In this document: in pieces, positions 33,301 through 40,680 of the stretch
Numbering within the stretch: the stretch's first letter is position 1
How the letters are laid out: each line of letters opens with the position of its first letter
NCBI GenBank assembly: GCA_037190485.1
Contig: JBBCJB010000045.1
Location: 62,001 to 126,000, forward strand
Source: Parapedobacter sp037190485
GTDB taxonomy: Bacteria; Bacteroidota; Bacteroidia; Sphingobacteriales; Sphingobacteriaceae
Length of the DNA stretch: 64,000 nucleotides
Direction of reading: 5' to 3'
Program-made: the position numbers and the translations under genes
Notes under the pieces: generated by a model
The model's database searches: none
Seen by the model: only the letters and a program-made list of their open reading frames with translations
Told to the model about the DNA's origin: nothing

Positions 33301-34897
33301 CCTCATCCCGTTGGCGATGGCTTCGGGCGCCGGCGCGCTTGGCAACCGATCCATTGGCACCACGGCCGTGGGCGGCATGATCGTGGGCACCATCATCGGC
33401 GTCATCGTCATCCCCGGACTTTACGTATTGTTCACGTCGCGGCGGAAGCCCAAACCCGTCAAAACCGGAGCGATGATTGCGTTGGCAATCGCTACGCTCG
33501 GACTCGTGTCGGGCTGCGCGACACAAAGGTCGCTTCCCGCCCTGCAACACCGCGAATTGCCGGCCGCGTACAACGGTGGCACGGATACGTCGACAACCGC
33601 AAGAACCGAATGGCAACGCTTTTTTGACGACCCGCGCCTTACGGCCCTGATCGACGAAGCGTTGGCCAATAACCCGGACATCACGAAAGCGCTACGCCAT
33701 GTTGAAATCGCCCAGGCCAATCTCCGGCTGCGCCGTGCCAGGCTCTTCCCTTCCGTAGACGCATTGGCAGAAGCCGGGCTGCGCAAGTACGGCTTCTACA
33801 CGATGGACGGGATCGGGAACTACGACACGAATTTTTCGGACAACCTGCAGGCGGATGAAAAATTGCCGAATCCGCTGCCCGACTACTTCGTCGGGTTGCG
33901 CACCACTTGGGAAATCGACCTATGGGGCAAACTGAAAAGTCGGAAAAAGGCAGCCTACCAGCGCTTCCTGGCCACGAACGAAGGGCGACACCTCGTACAA
34001 ACGACCTTGATCGAAGCCGTGGCGACCGCTTATTACGACCTGTTGGCGCTGGACAGCGAACTCGCGATCCTCCGCGAAAACAGCAAATTGCAGGAAGATG
34101 CACTGGCCATCATCCGCGTCCAAAAGGAAGCGGGTCGGGCCGATGAACTGGGTATCCAGCAATTCGCTGCGGCGGTGCACCGTTCCAAGGGGCTGGAGCA
34201 GGAAGTACTGCAGCAAATCAACGAAACGGAAAACCAGCTGAATTTCCTGCTCGGCCGATTCGGTGGTACGATCTTGCGCGACACGGCGGCGTGGGCGAAC
34301 GCCATGGCCGATGCCCTCGCGCCCGGCATCCCGCTCCAACTGCTCATGCACCGTCCTGACGTGCGGCAAGCGAGGCTAGACCTCCTTGCAGGAAAGTCAG
34401 AAACGATCGCCGCAAAAGCCGAATTCCTTCCGTCGTTGGTGCTCTCCCCCTATGTCGGCTTCCAAGCGTTTGACATCACTAAATTGATTGCTGCCCCCAC
34501 ATCGATTGCTTACGGCCTGCTCGGGGGGCTCGCCGCCCCACTCTTCGGCCAACGCGCCATCCGAACGGCTTACGAAATCGCGGAAGCCGAATACGGCGTG
34601 GCGTTCCAAGACTACGAAAAAACCGTGCTCAATGCCTGGAAAGAGGTACAGAATGGCCTGAATGCGCAAAACTACATCCAACAGCGCTACACGCACAATA
34701 GTCAGGAAGTGGCGGCGCTACGGTTGGCCGTCGATGCCGCGCACACGTTATTCAGGGCCGGGCGGGCGTCTTACCTGGATATCATCACCGCCCAACGGAG
34801 CGCGCTGGACGCGGAAATCAACCTCGTCAAGACGCGGCATGAACAGACCATCACCAAACTGTCCTTGTACAAAGCCCTAGGCGGCGGCTGGCAATAA
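30347..34897 (+). CDS. Fused RND multidrug efflux pump (AcrB-like) and outer-membrane factor (TolC/NodT-like)
   Basis: A 1516-residue fusion. Residues 1-1035 are a complete HAE-type RND permease: FIRRPVLSLVISLLITLLG at the start, twelve membrane helices, a TM4 segment GIVVDNAIVVVE (Asp409, Asn410 where AcrB has Asp-Asp), and GLLGKNAILIVEYA holding the proton-relay Lys. After a basic linker (SRRKPKPVKTG) an apparent lipoprotein signal peptide begins at Met1043 and ends in LVSGC (Cys1057). Residues 1057-1516 are a full outer-membrane efflux protein: WQRFFDDPRLTALIDEALANN, LRTTWEIDLWGKL and ASYLDIITAQRSALDAE. The frame is continuous with no sign of a shift. The chain must either be cleaved at the internal lipobox or span both membranes. 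Confidence 0.9.
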   Translation: MLATFIRRPVLSLVISLLITLLGLLALFTLPVTQFPDIVPPSVVVTASYTGANAEVCTDAVAIPLERAINGVAGMTYMTSVSTNNGTTLIQVFFEVGTDPDIAAVNVQNRVTTILDELPEEVIKAGVTTEKEVNSMLMYLNVFSDDVTADERFIYNFTDINILKELKRIEGVGFVQIMGARDYAMRVWLKPDRMAAYRISSEEIIAALRAQNVEAAPGQTGIGSDQRINMQQYVLRYPGKFSEPEEYRDIPIRANADGSILRVRDIADVEFGSLDYEMESKTDGRPSASIMMKQLPGSNAQEVIENVKKRMEELRASTFPPGMKYTVSYDVSRFLDASMSEVMRTLIEAFLLVFLVVFIFLQDFRSTLIPALAVPVCLIGALFFMQLLGFSINLLTLFALVLAIGIVVDNAIVVVEAVHVKMEEDRLPPLEATLAAMKEIGGAVVAITLVMSAVFVPVAFLSGPVGIFYRQFSLTLASSIVISGINALTLTPALCALFLKSPHDKPAPKGWLAAFFKRFNTWYNNVSNGYAGLVGKIAGRRVVTLGLLAGFFVATWGVSSVLPSGFIPTEDQGMIYVNVTTPPGATVDRTIAVLNQVDSISRQHGAVETVSTLAGYSIVTEVTGASYGMGMINLKAWDDRKESVGDVIAWLEQNTGHLMDASIEYFPPPTVPGFGNSSGFELRLLDRTGSDDLARTADVLGDFMAALDETPEVGGTFSTFDPRFPQYLVQVDYDMATKKGISVENAMLTLQTLMGSFYATNFIRFGQLYKVMVQAGPVYREKPEDVLKLYVKNNTGEMVPYSAFMSMERVYGPEQVTRYNMFSSALINGDAAPGHSSGEVIEAVERVAAATLPQGYEIEWSGMTREQILSGNQAIYVFALCLLFVYLILAAQYESFLLPLPVILSLPAGVFGAFLFLKLLGLENNIYAQVALVMLIGLLGKNAILIVEYAILRYKQGATQLQAAIEGAVARLRPILMTSFAFIAGLIPLAMASGAGALGNRSIGTTAVGGMIVGTIIGVIVIPGLYVLFTSRRKPKPVKTGAMIALAIATLGLVSGCATQRSLPALQHRELPAAYNGGTDTSTTARTEWQRFFDDPRLTALIDEALANNPDITKALRHVEIAQANLRLRRARLFPSVDALAEAGLRKYGFYTMDGIGNYDTNFSDNLQADEKLPNPLPDYFVGLRTTWEIDLWGKLKSRKKAAYQRFLATNEGRHLVQTTLIEAVATAYYDLLALDSELAILRENSKLQEDALAIIRVQKEAGRADELGIQQFAAAVHRSKGLEQEVLQQINETENQLNFLLGRFGGTILRDTAAWANAMADALAPGIPLQLLMHRPDVRQARLDLLAGKSETIAAKAEFLPSLVLSPYVGFQAFDITKLIAAPTSIAYGLLGGLAAPLFGQRAIRTAYEIAEAEYGVAFQDYEKTVLNAWKEVQNGLNAQNYIQQRYTHNSQEVAALRLAVDAAHTLFRAGRASYLDIITAQRSALDAEINLVKTRHEQTITKLSLYKALGGGWQ

Positions 34898-34961
34898 ATG
34901 TTGGCGGGCGGGCGTTGAATATGAAGCTAATTCACTAATTTAGCCGCGCTAATACTTGCAT

Positions 34962-35840
34962 ATGGAAGCTTACGAAGCCAGTACGTCCGCCAAAAAGACG
35001 AAGTCCGTTTACATCTCCACGGTCATCAGTATTGCGTTGGTGTTGCTCATGACCGGTTTATTGGGGCTGTTGCTCGTCCACGCCAAGAACCTTTCCAACT
35101 ACGTGAAGGAAAACATCGTCCTTAACATCATCATGAATGAAGGGGTGAGCGAAGGCAATGTACTGGCTTACCAGAAGAAACTGGAATCGGATCCCTATGT
35201 GCTCCGATCGGACTACATCAGCAAGGAACTGGCCGCGAAAACCCTCTCGGAAGACCTCGGAGAAGACTTCGTATCGTTCCTGGGCGAAAACCCGTTGCTC
35301 TCATCCATCGACATCTACCTCAAGGCTGCGTACGCCAATACGGACAGCATCGAAACCTTCATCAAAAAGGTTTCCGCCAATGAGATGGTGAAAGAAGTGG
35401 TCTACCAGGAGTCGCTCATCGACATGGTGAACAAGAATATCCGCTCCATCGGCATCGTCATCCTGGCGTTTACCGCATTGCTCCTGGTCATTGCCGTTGC
35501 CTTGATCAACAACACCATCCGTTTGGCCATCTACTCGCAGCGATTCTTGATCAAGAGCATGCAAATGGTGGGTGCCACCCGTGGATTCATCCGGCGCCCC
35601 TTCCTTGGCTACGGCATTCTCCATGGCTTGCTCGGCGCGCTCATTGCCATCCTCTTGCTGTTGCTCACCCTGCACCTGGGCCAACGCGAAATCCCGGAGT
35701 TGGTATTCCTCCGGAATTGGTATGAATTCGTGGCCATCTTCGTTTTGGTCGCCGCGCTCGGCATCCTGATTTCCGGACTGAGTACGTTCTTTGCCGTCAG
35801 TAAATATTTGCGATTGAAATCAAACGAACTGTATAGATAA
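34962..35840 (+). CDS. ftsX: Cell division protein FtsX
   Basis: A 292-residue ABC-type permease of the FtsEX complex, which in other bacteria activates peptidoglycan hydrolases at the septum. One N-terminal membrane helix (SVYISTVISIALVLLMTGLL), an extracytoplasmic domain (about 50-165) and three C-terminal helices match FtsX. The cytoplasmic QMVGATRGFIRRPFLGYGI is the conserved ATPase-contact segment. FtsE is not adjacent. The ATG at 34962 is used; the TTG six bases earlier is less likely. The gene heads the conserved ftsX-DUF3098-uppP-truB group. Confidence 0.92.
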   Translation: MEAYEASTSAKKTKSVYISTVISIALVLLMTGLLGLLLVHAKNLSNYVKENIVLNIIMNEGVSEGNVLAYQKKLESDPYVLRSDYISKELAAKTLSEDLGEDFVSFLGENPLLSSIDIYLKAAYANTDSIETFIKKVSANEMVKEVVYQESLIDMVNKNIRSIGIVILAFTALLLVIAVALINNTIRLAIYSQRFLIKSMQMVGATRGFIRRPFLGYGILHGLLGALIAILLLLLTLHLGQREIPELVFLRNWYEFVAIFVLVAALGILISGLSTFFAVSKYLRLKSNELYR

Positions 35841-35846
35841 TAGCTT

Positions 35847-36086
35847 ATGTCAACACCGAAAAAATCCCAACAGCCACAAAAGGCGTCGCTTGTATTCGGC
35901 AAGCGCAATTATCGGCTTTTTTTGCTGAGTATCGCAGTGGTGATGCTGGGCTTCATCCTCATGATGGGCACAACCGACATCTACAGTTTCACCAAAATCA
36001 CGCTGGCTCCGCTCGTTGTCGTCATTGGCTTTGCACTGGGCGTGGTCGCGATATTGATAAAGCCTAAAAGCCCCGATAACAATTAA
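35847..36086 (+). CDS. DUF3098 family small membrane protein
   Basis: A 79-residue protein with two hydrophobic helices (LFLLSIAVVMLGFILMMG and TLAPLVVVIGFALGVVAIL) preceded by FGKRNYRL, the DUF3098 pattern. It occurs between ftsX and uppP in many Bacteroidota, which points to an envelope or division role, but no function is established. Its stop TAA overlaps the uppP ATG. Confidence 0.88.
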   Translation: MSTPKKSQQPQKASLVFGKRNYRLFLLSIAVVMLGFILMMGTTDIYSFTKITLAPLVVVIGFALGVVAILIKPKSPDNN

Positions 36087-36880
36087 TGAGTCTATTCGAA
36101 GTGATTGTGCTGGCCATCATCGAAGGCCTCACGGAATTTTTGCCGGTATCGTCTACCGGCCACATGATCATTGCAACCGCACTGATGGGTGTCTCCCCCA
36201 CCCCGTTCGTCAAATTATTCACCATAGCCATCCAATTGGGCACCATCCTATCGGTGCTGGTACTGTACTATAAGCGGTTTTTCCGCTCGCTGGACTTTTA
36301 CTACAAACTGGTCGTGGCAGCCATCCCGGCCTCGATCTTCGGCTTCCTATTCAGCGACGAAATCGATGGGCTGCTGGAAAGCCCCTTGGTGGTGGGCATC
36401 ACGTTGGTGATCGGTGGCGTGGTCCTCTTGTTCGTAGACCGCTGGTTCAATCGGCCGGTGATCGACGATTCGGACGACATCACGTATTGGCAGGCATTGA
36501 AAATCGGCTTCTTCCAATGCTTGGCCCTCATCCCGGGCACCTCGCGGTCTGCGAGCACGATCGTAGGTGGCATGACGCAGCGGCTGACCCGTAAGGCGGC
36601 GGCCGAATTTTCTTTCTTCTTGGCCATCCCCATGATGTTCGGCGCTACCGTACTCAAGCTGAAAAGCCATTTCGATGACGGACACGCGCTAAGCAGCCTC
36701 GAAATCAACCAACTCGTCATCGGCAATGTCATCGGCTTCGTGGTTGCCATCATCGCGATCAAATCGTTCATCGGCATCGTTTCGAAATATGGATTCAAAG
36801 CGTTCGGATGGTACCGGATCATCGTTGGAAGCGTCATCATCATCTTGCTGTTGAGCGGCCATAGCCTACAGATCATTTGA
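36086..36880 (+). CDS. uppP: Undecaprenyl-diphosphatase UppP (BacA)
   Basis: A 264-residue polytopic enzyme that recycles undecaprenyl pyrophosphate to the lipid carrier phosphate, giving bacitracin tolerance. The two family motifs are present: EGLTEFLPVSSTGHMI at the N-terminus and PGTSRSASTIVGGM near 150. About eight hydrophobic helices are visible. Both ends overlap neighbouring genes by one base (TAATG and TGATG), so it is translated as part of a coupled operon. Confidence 0.96.
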   Translation: MSLFEVIVLAIIEGLTEFLPVSSTGHMIIATALMGVSPTPFVKLFTIAIQLGTILSVLVLYYKRFFRSLDFYYKLVVAAIPASIFGFLFSDEIDGLLESPLVVGITLVIGGVVLLFVDRWFNRPVIDDSDDITYWQALKIGFFQCLALIPGTSRSASTIVGGMTQRLTRKAAAEFSFFLAIPMMFGATVLKLKSHFDDGHALSSLEINQLVIGNVIGFVVAIIAIKSFIGIVSKYGFKAFGWYRIIVGSVIIILLLSGHSLQII

Positions 36881-37632
36881 TGGAAATGCTCCAAAAGGCA
36901 CAGCGTGCGTTCCATTTTGCCGAGGGCGAAGTGCTGTTGGTCGATAAGCCCATCGGTTGGACATCCTTTCAAGTAGTCAATAAGCTAAAGTATACGCTCG
37001 TTCGCCACCTCGGCCTTCCTAAGCGTTTCAAGATCGGCCACGCGGGTACGCTAGACCCACTGGCAAGCGGCCTGTTGGTCATATGCACGGGCAAATTCAC
37101 CAAGCGAATCGCCGAGTTCCAGGATCAGCGGAAGGAATACACGGGTGTGTTCACGCTGGGGGCTACGACGCCTTCCTATGACCTTGAACTGGAAGTCGAC
37201 CAGCGGTTCGACATCGCGGGGATAACGCCCGAGCAAATCCATGCGGCGGCGGCGTCCTTTGTCGGCGAAATCGAGCAAATACCGCCGGTGCATTCCGCCA
37301 TCAAAGTCGACGGTGAACGGGTATACGAAAAAGCGCGGCGGGGCGAACAGGTAGCACTCAAGCCCCGCAAACTGCAAATCTACGCCTTTGAGATCATCGG
37401 CATCGATTTACCGGATGTTCAATTTCGCGTTTCGTGCAGCAAGGGGACGTACATCCGTTCACTGGCACACGATTTCGGCAAGGCCCTGGAAAATGGCGCG
37501 CACCTGAGCAAGCTTAGGCGAACGAAGAGCGGCGATTTTGACGTTGCCCATGCTTGGCAAGTCACTGATTTGGTAAACTGCATAAAGGGGGCTACCTTTG
37601 CAACATCACATGAAGATATACAGGGATCTTAA
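36880..37632 (+). CDS. truB: tRNA pseudouridine(55) synthase TruB
   Basis: A 250-residue pseudouridine synthase that modifies U55 in the T loop of tRNAs. The start region VLLVDKPIGWTSFQVVNKL and KIGHAGTLDPLASGLLVI are diagnostic; the Asp of GTLDP is catalytic. SKGTYIRSLAHDFG is the third conserved motif. The ATG overlaps the uppP stop. The 3' end of the gene carries a complete promoter for ribF and overlaps ribF by 23 bases. Confidence 0.96.
   Translation: MEMLQKAQRAFHFAEGEVLLVDKPIGWTSFQVVNKLKYTLVRHLGLPKRFKIGHAGTLDPLASGLLVICTGKFTKRIAEFQDQRKEYTGVFTLGATTPSYDLELEVDQRFDIAGITPEQIHAAAASFVGEIEQIPPVHSAIKVDGERVYEKARRGEQVALKPRKLQIYAFEIIGIDLPDVQFRVSCSKGTYIRSLAHDFGKALENGAHLSKLRRTKSGDFDVAHAWQVTDLVNCIKGATFATSHEDIQGS
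37569..37600 (+). promoter_or_regulatory. Promoter of ribF, inside truB
   Basis: TTTG (37569-37572), 20 bp, TACCTTTG (37593-37600, perfect -7). The ribF ATG at 37610 is only nine bases further, so the transcript would be leaderless or nearly so. Confidence 0.65.
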
Positions 37633-38605
37633 CGATTTCATCCCCTTGGACAATGCGGTGGTCACCATCGGCACCTTTGATGGGGTGCACGTAGGGCATC
37701 AAAAGATATTGAGTACGCTGAAGGAATCCGCCCGGGCAAGCGGCGGGGAAACGGTGCTGCTCACGTTCTTCCCCCATCCGCGCATGATCTTGCATCCCGA
37801 GGACGATAGCCTGCGGCTCATCAGCGATATCGAGGAAAAAGTCATGCTGCTGGCCAATTCGGGCATAGACCACCTGATCATCACCCCGTTTACCCGTGAT
37901 TTTTCCAACCAATCGCCCGAAGAATACATCAGGGAAGTGCTGGTGGGGCGAATCGGCACCAAAAAGATCATCATCGGATACGATCATCGCTTTGGGAAAG
38001 ACCGGGAAGGTTCGCTTAAAGACCTACTCGATCACGCTGAGATTTATGGCTATACGGTAGAACAGATCCCGGAGCAAGACATCAACGATGTGGCGGTTTC
38101 GTCGACCAAAATCCGCGAAGCGCTGATCAAAGGCGATATCGATACGGCAAACAGCTATTTAGGCTATGCCTTCCTGTTGACCGGAAAGGTCATCCGCGGC
38201 AACCAATTGGGACGGAACATCGGTTACCCCACCGCCAACCTGCAGGTACAGGAACCGCATAAACTGATTCCGGCCTACGGCATCTATGCCGTGGAGGCCG
38301 CCATCATCGAACCCGCTCCCATCAAAACCGGCCGCTACGCGCCCGGCCAACCCGAGCGCGTCGTCCAGGGCATGGGCTACATCGGAACGAGGCCAACGGT
38401 CGATGGTGTGAACCGAAGCATCGAGGTGCACCTATTCAACTTTGGTGCGGATATCTATGGCAAGGCGCTGCAAGTGAAGTTCCTGCATTTCATCCGACAT
38501 GACCAATGGTTTGAAACCATGCAGGAAATGGTTGACCAGATGGCCTTGGATGAGGAAAAAGTGAAGGACTTTTTTCGGTCGTTAGTCGATCCGGCCGGCC
38601 ACTGA
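37610..38605 (+). CDS. ribF: Bifunctional riboflavin kinase / FAD synthetase
   Basis: A 331-residue enzyme that makes FMN and FAD. The N-terminal nucleotidyltransferase has TIGTFDGVHVGHQKIL and the later VSSTKIREAL; the C-terminal riboflavin kinase has GNQLGRNIGYPTANL and the GxGYIGTRPTVDG region. Length is normal. The ATG at 37610 is chosen; a TTG at 37598 lies inside the promoter. It follows truB as in many genomes but has its own promoter in the truB coding sequence. Confidence 0.95.
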   Translation: MKIYRDLNDFIPLDNAVVTIGTFDGVHVGHQKILSTLKESARASGGETVLLTFFPHPRMILHPEDDSLRLISDIEEKVMLLANSGIDHLIITPFTRDFSNQSPEEYIREVLVGRIGTKKIIIGYDHRFGKDREGSLKDLLDHAEIYGYTVEQIPEQDINDVAVSSTKIREALIKGDIDTANSYLGYAFLLTGKVIRGNQLGRNIGYPTANLQVQEPHKLIPAYGIYAVEAAIIEPAPIKTGRYAPGQPERVVQGMGYIGTRPTVDGVNRSIEVHLFNFGADIYGKALQVKFLHFIRHDQWFETMQEMVDQMALDEEKVKDFFRSLVDPAGH

Positions 38606-38643
38606 TGACTTACGGCCCTCGGCTTACGACCCTCGACTATTAA

Positions 38644-40554
38644 TTAAGCACTGAAATACGCCCGCACGTTCTTCCCTTCCACCCAATTCATGTAAGCGCG
38701 GTTGACCACGCGGTTGCCGCCGGGCGTTGGGTAATCTCCCGAAAAATACCAATCCCCTTTATGGTCGGGGCATGCGATGTGCAGGTTTTCCAGTTTCTGG
38801 TAAATCACTTCCACGTCGGCCCGGATGTGCGTACCCCGGATGATGCCCGCTATCTCCGCCGAAATCTCCTCGTCCGAAAACGGCGCATAAATCGCCTTGA
38901 CGTAGTTTTCTACCTGTTCCTTCGGCAATTCCAACGAGGCAACGCACCGGCTATACACTTCTTCGACCACTTCACCCATACCGCGCTTGTACAACAGGGA
39001 AACCGCCGCCTCAAAGGCCACGAACTCGCCCAATCGAGACATGTCGATACCGTAGCAATCGGGGTAGCGGATCTGCGGGGCGGAAGAGACGATAATGATC
39101 TTCTTCGGATTCAAGCGATCCAGGATGGTCAGGATGCTTTGCTTCAACGTGGTGCCCCTCACGATGGAATCATCGACCGCCACGATAGTGTCCTGATGGT
39201 CCCTGACGATTCCGTAGGTCGTATCGTATACGTGCTGTACCATATCCTGCCTATCGGCATCCTGCGTGATGAACGTACGGAGCTTGGCATCCTTGATATT
39301 GAGTTTCTCGAACCGTGGCGTGATGCTGAGCATCTCATCCATCTCCTGGTCGGAGATCTTATCGGCACGATTGAGCAACGTGTCTTTCTGCAGCTTGCGG
39401 ACATACGCATTGATGCCTTCTTCGAGCCCGTAAAACGCCACTTCAGCGGTATTCGGTATGTAGGAAAAAACCGTATTGTTGATGTCCCTATCGATGGCAT
39501 CCAGGATCTGCGGGCACAACAAATGCCCCAGTTGCTTGCGTTCTTTGTAGATTGCGGCGTCGCTGCCCCGGGAAAAATAGATCCGCTCGAATGAACAGGA
39601 CTTTTTCTCCACCGGTTCGCGGAATTGCTCCTCGGTGATGGTGCCGTCCTTTTTGACGATCAACGCATAACCGGGTTTGATTTCGTTGATCGCTTCAAAC
39701 TTGACGTTGAACGCCGTTTGGATAGCGGGGCGCTCGGAAGCCACCACGAGTACTTCGTCGTTGACGTAATAATAGGCCGGCCGGATACCAGCTGGATCAC
39801 GCATCACGAATGCGTCTCCGTGGCCGATGATGCCGGAGATGGTGTACCCACCATCCCAGGTCTTGGCCGACTTGCGCAAGATGCGGGCCACGTCGATGTG
39901 CTCGGCAATCAACCCGCTTATTTCGACATTGCTATGATCCTGCTTCTTGAAACGATCGAACAACTCCTGGTTCTCGGCGTCGAGGAAATGGCCGATCTTT
40001 TCAAGCACGGTCACGGTATCAGCCTTTTCCTTTGGATGCTGCCCCAGCTCGTATAGTTGTTCGAGCAGCTCGTCCACGTTGGTCATGTTGAAATTCCCCG
40101 CAATAACCAAGTTTCGGGTCATCCAATTGTTCTGCCGCAAAAACGGGTGGCAACTCTCGATGCTGTTCTTCCCATGCGTGCCGTATCGCAAATGCCCCAT
40201 CAACACCTCGCCGGTGAAACTCGCGTTATTTTTCAGCCACTGGCTGTCGGTAAACCGATCGGGATAAGCGCGCTGCAAAGCGGCGAATTTACGCTGCACG
40301 TATTCAAAGATGTCGGCTACCGCATTCGGAGCCATCGACCGATAGCGACTGATGTAGCGGTTGCCCGGCTTGACATCTAGCTTGATGGTGGCAATGCCAG
40401 CCCCATCCTGCCCCCTGTTGTGTTGCTTTTCCATCAATAGGTACAGTTTATTGATCCCATACAGGGCCGTACCGTATTTATCCTGATAATGTGAAAGGGG
40501 CTTTAACAGGCGAATCAGCGCGATACCGCACTCGTGTTTAATAGCGTCACTCAT
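38644..40554 (-). CDS. Amidophosphoribosyltransferase-like protein, long form (PurF family)
   Basis: A 636-residue class II glutamine amidotransferase fused to a type I phosphoribosyltransferase domain. The nucleophile is Cys9 in HECGIALIR, so an eight-residue leader must be removed, as in PurF. HNRGQDGAGI, GHLRYGTHG and SGIIGHGDAFVMRDP follow. The PRPP-binding motif is VAVDDSIVRGTTL. It is over 100 residues longer than classical PurF, with extra sequence around 70-100, 170-200 and at the C-terminus (SGDYPTPGGNRVVNRAYMNW). Long paralogues of this sort are common in Bacteroidota; whether it makes phosphoribosylamine or has another role cannot be told. It has a strong promoter and is convergent with ribF. 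Confidence 0.85.
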   Translation of the reverse strand: MSDAIKHECGIALIRLLKPLSHYQDKYGTALYGINKLYLLMEKQHNRGQDGAGIATIKLDVKPGNRYISRYRSMAPNAVADIFEYVQRKFAALQRAYPDRFTDSQWLKNNASFTGEVLMGHLRYGTHGKNSIESCHPFLRQNNWMTRNLVIAGNFNMTNVDELLEQLYELGQHPKEKADTVTVLEKIGHFLDAENQELFDRFKKQDHSNVEISGLIAEHIDVARILRKSAKTWDGGYTISGIIGHGDAFVMRDPAGIRPAYYYVNDEVLVVASERPAIQTAFNVKFEAINEIKPGYALIVKKDGTITEEQFREPVEKKSCSFERIYFSRGSDAAIYKERKQLGHLLCPQILDAIDRDINNTVFSYIPNTAEVAFYGLEEGINAYVRKLQKDTLLNRADKISDQEMDEMLSITPRFEKLNIKDAKLRTFITQDADRQDMVQHVYDTTYGIVRDHQDTIVAVDDSIVRGTTLKQSILTILDRLNPKKIIIVSSAPQIRYPDCYGIDMSRLGEFVAFEAAVSLLYKRGMGEVVEEVYSRCVASLELPKEQVENYVKAIYAPFSDEEISAEIAGIIRGTHIRADVEVIYQKLENLHIACPDHKGDWYFSGDYPTPGGNRVVNRAYMNWVEGKNVRAYFSA

Positions 40555-40571
40555 GTTTTGCTTTGAGTACG

Positions 40572-40605
40572 CAAAGATACGGAAATTATTTTTTCAGTGT
40601 GCAAA
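40572..40605 (-). promoter_or_regulatory. Promoter of the amidophosphoribosyltransferase gene
   Basis: On the minus strand TTTG (40602-40605), 22 bp, TATCTTTG (40572-40579, perfect -7), 17 bases before the ATG. Confidence 0.7.
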
Positions 40606-40616
40606 TAAAAAATGTA

Positions 40617-40654
40617 CCAAAGAAAAACACCTCCGGGGTAAACGCCGGAGGTGT
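40617..40654 (-). terminator. Terminator of amtB
   Basis: ACACCTCCGG (40627-40636) and CCGGAGGTGT (40645-40654) form a perfect 10-bp stem; on the minus strand it is followed by TTTTTCTTT. It lies 26 bases after the amtB stop. Confidence 0.88.
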
Positions 40655-40680
40655 ACGGAAATCGACCTCGGAATATGTCC

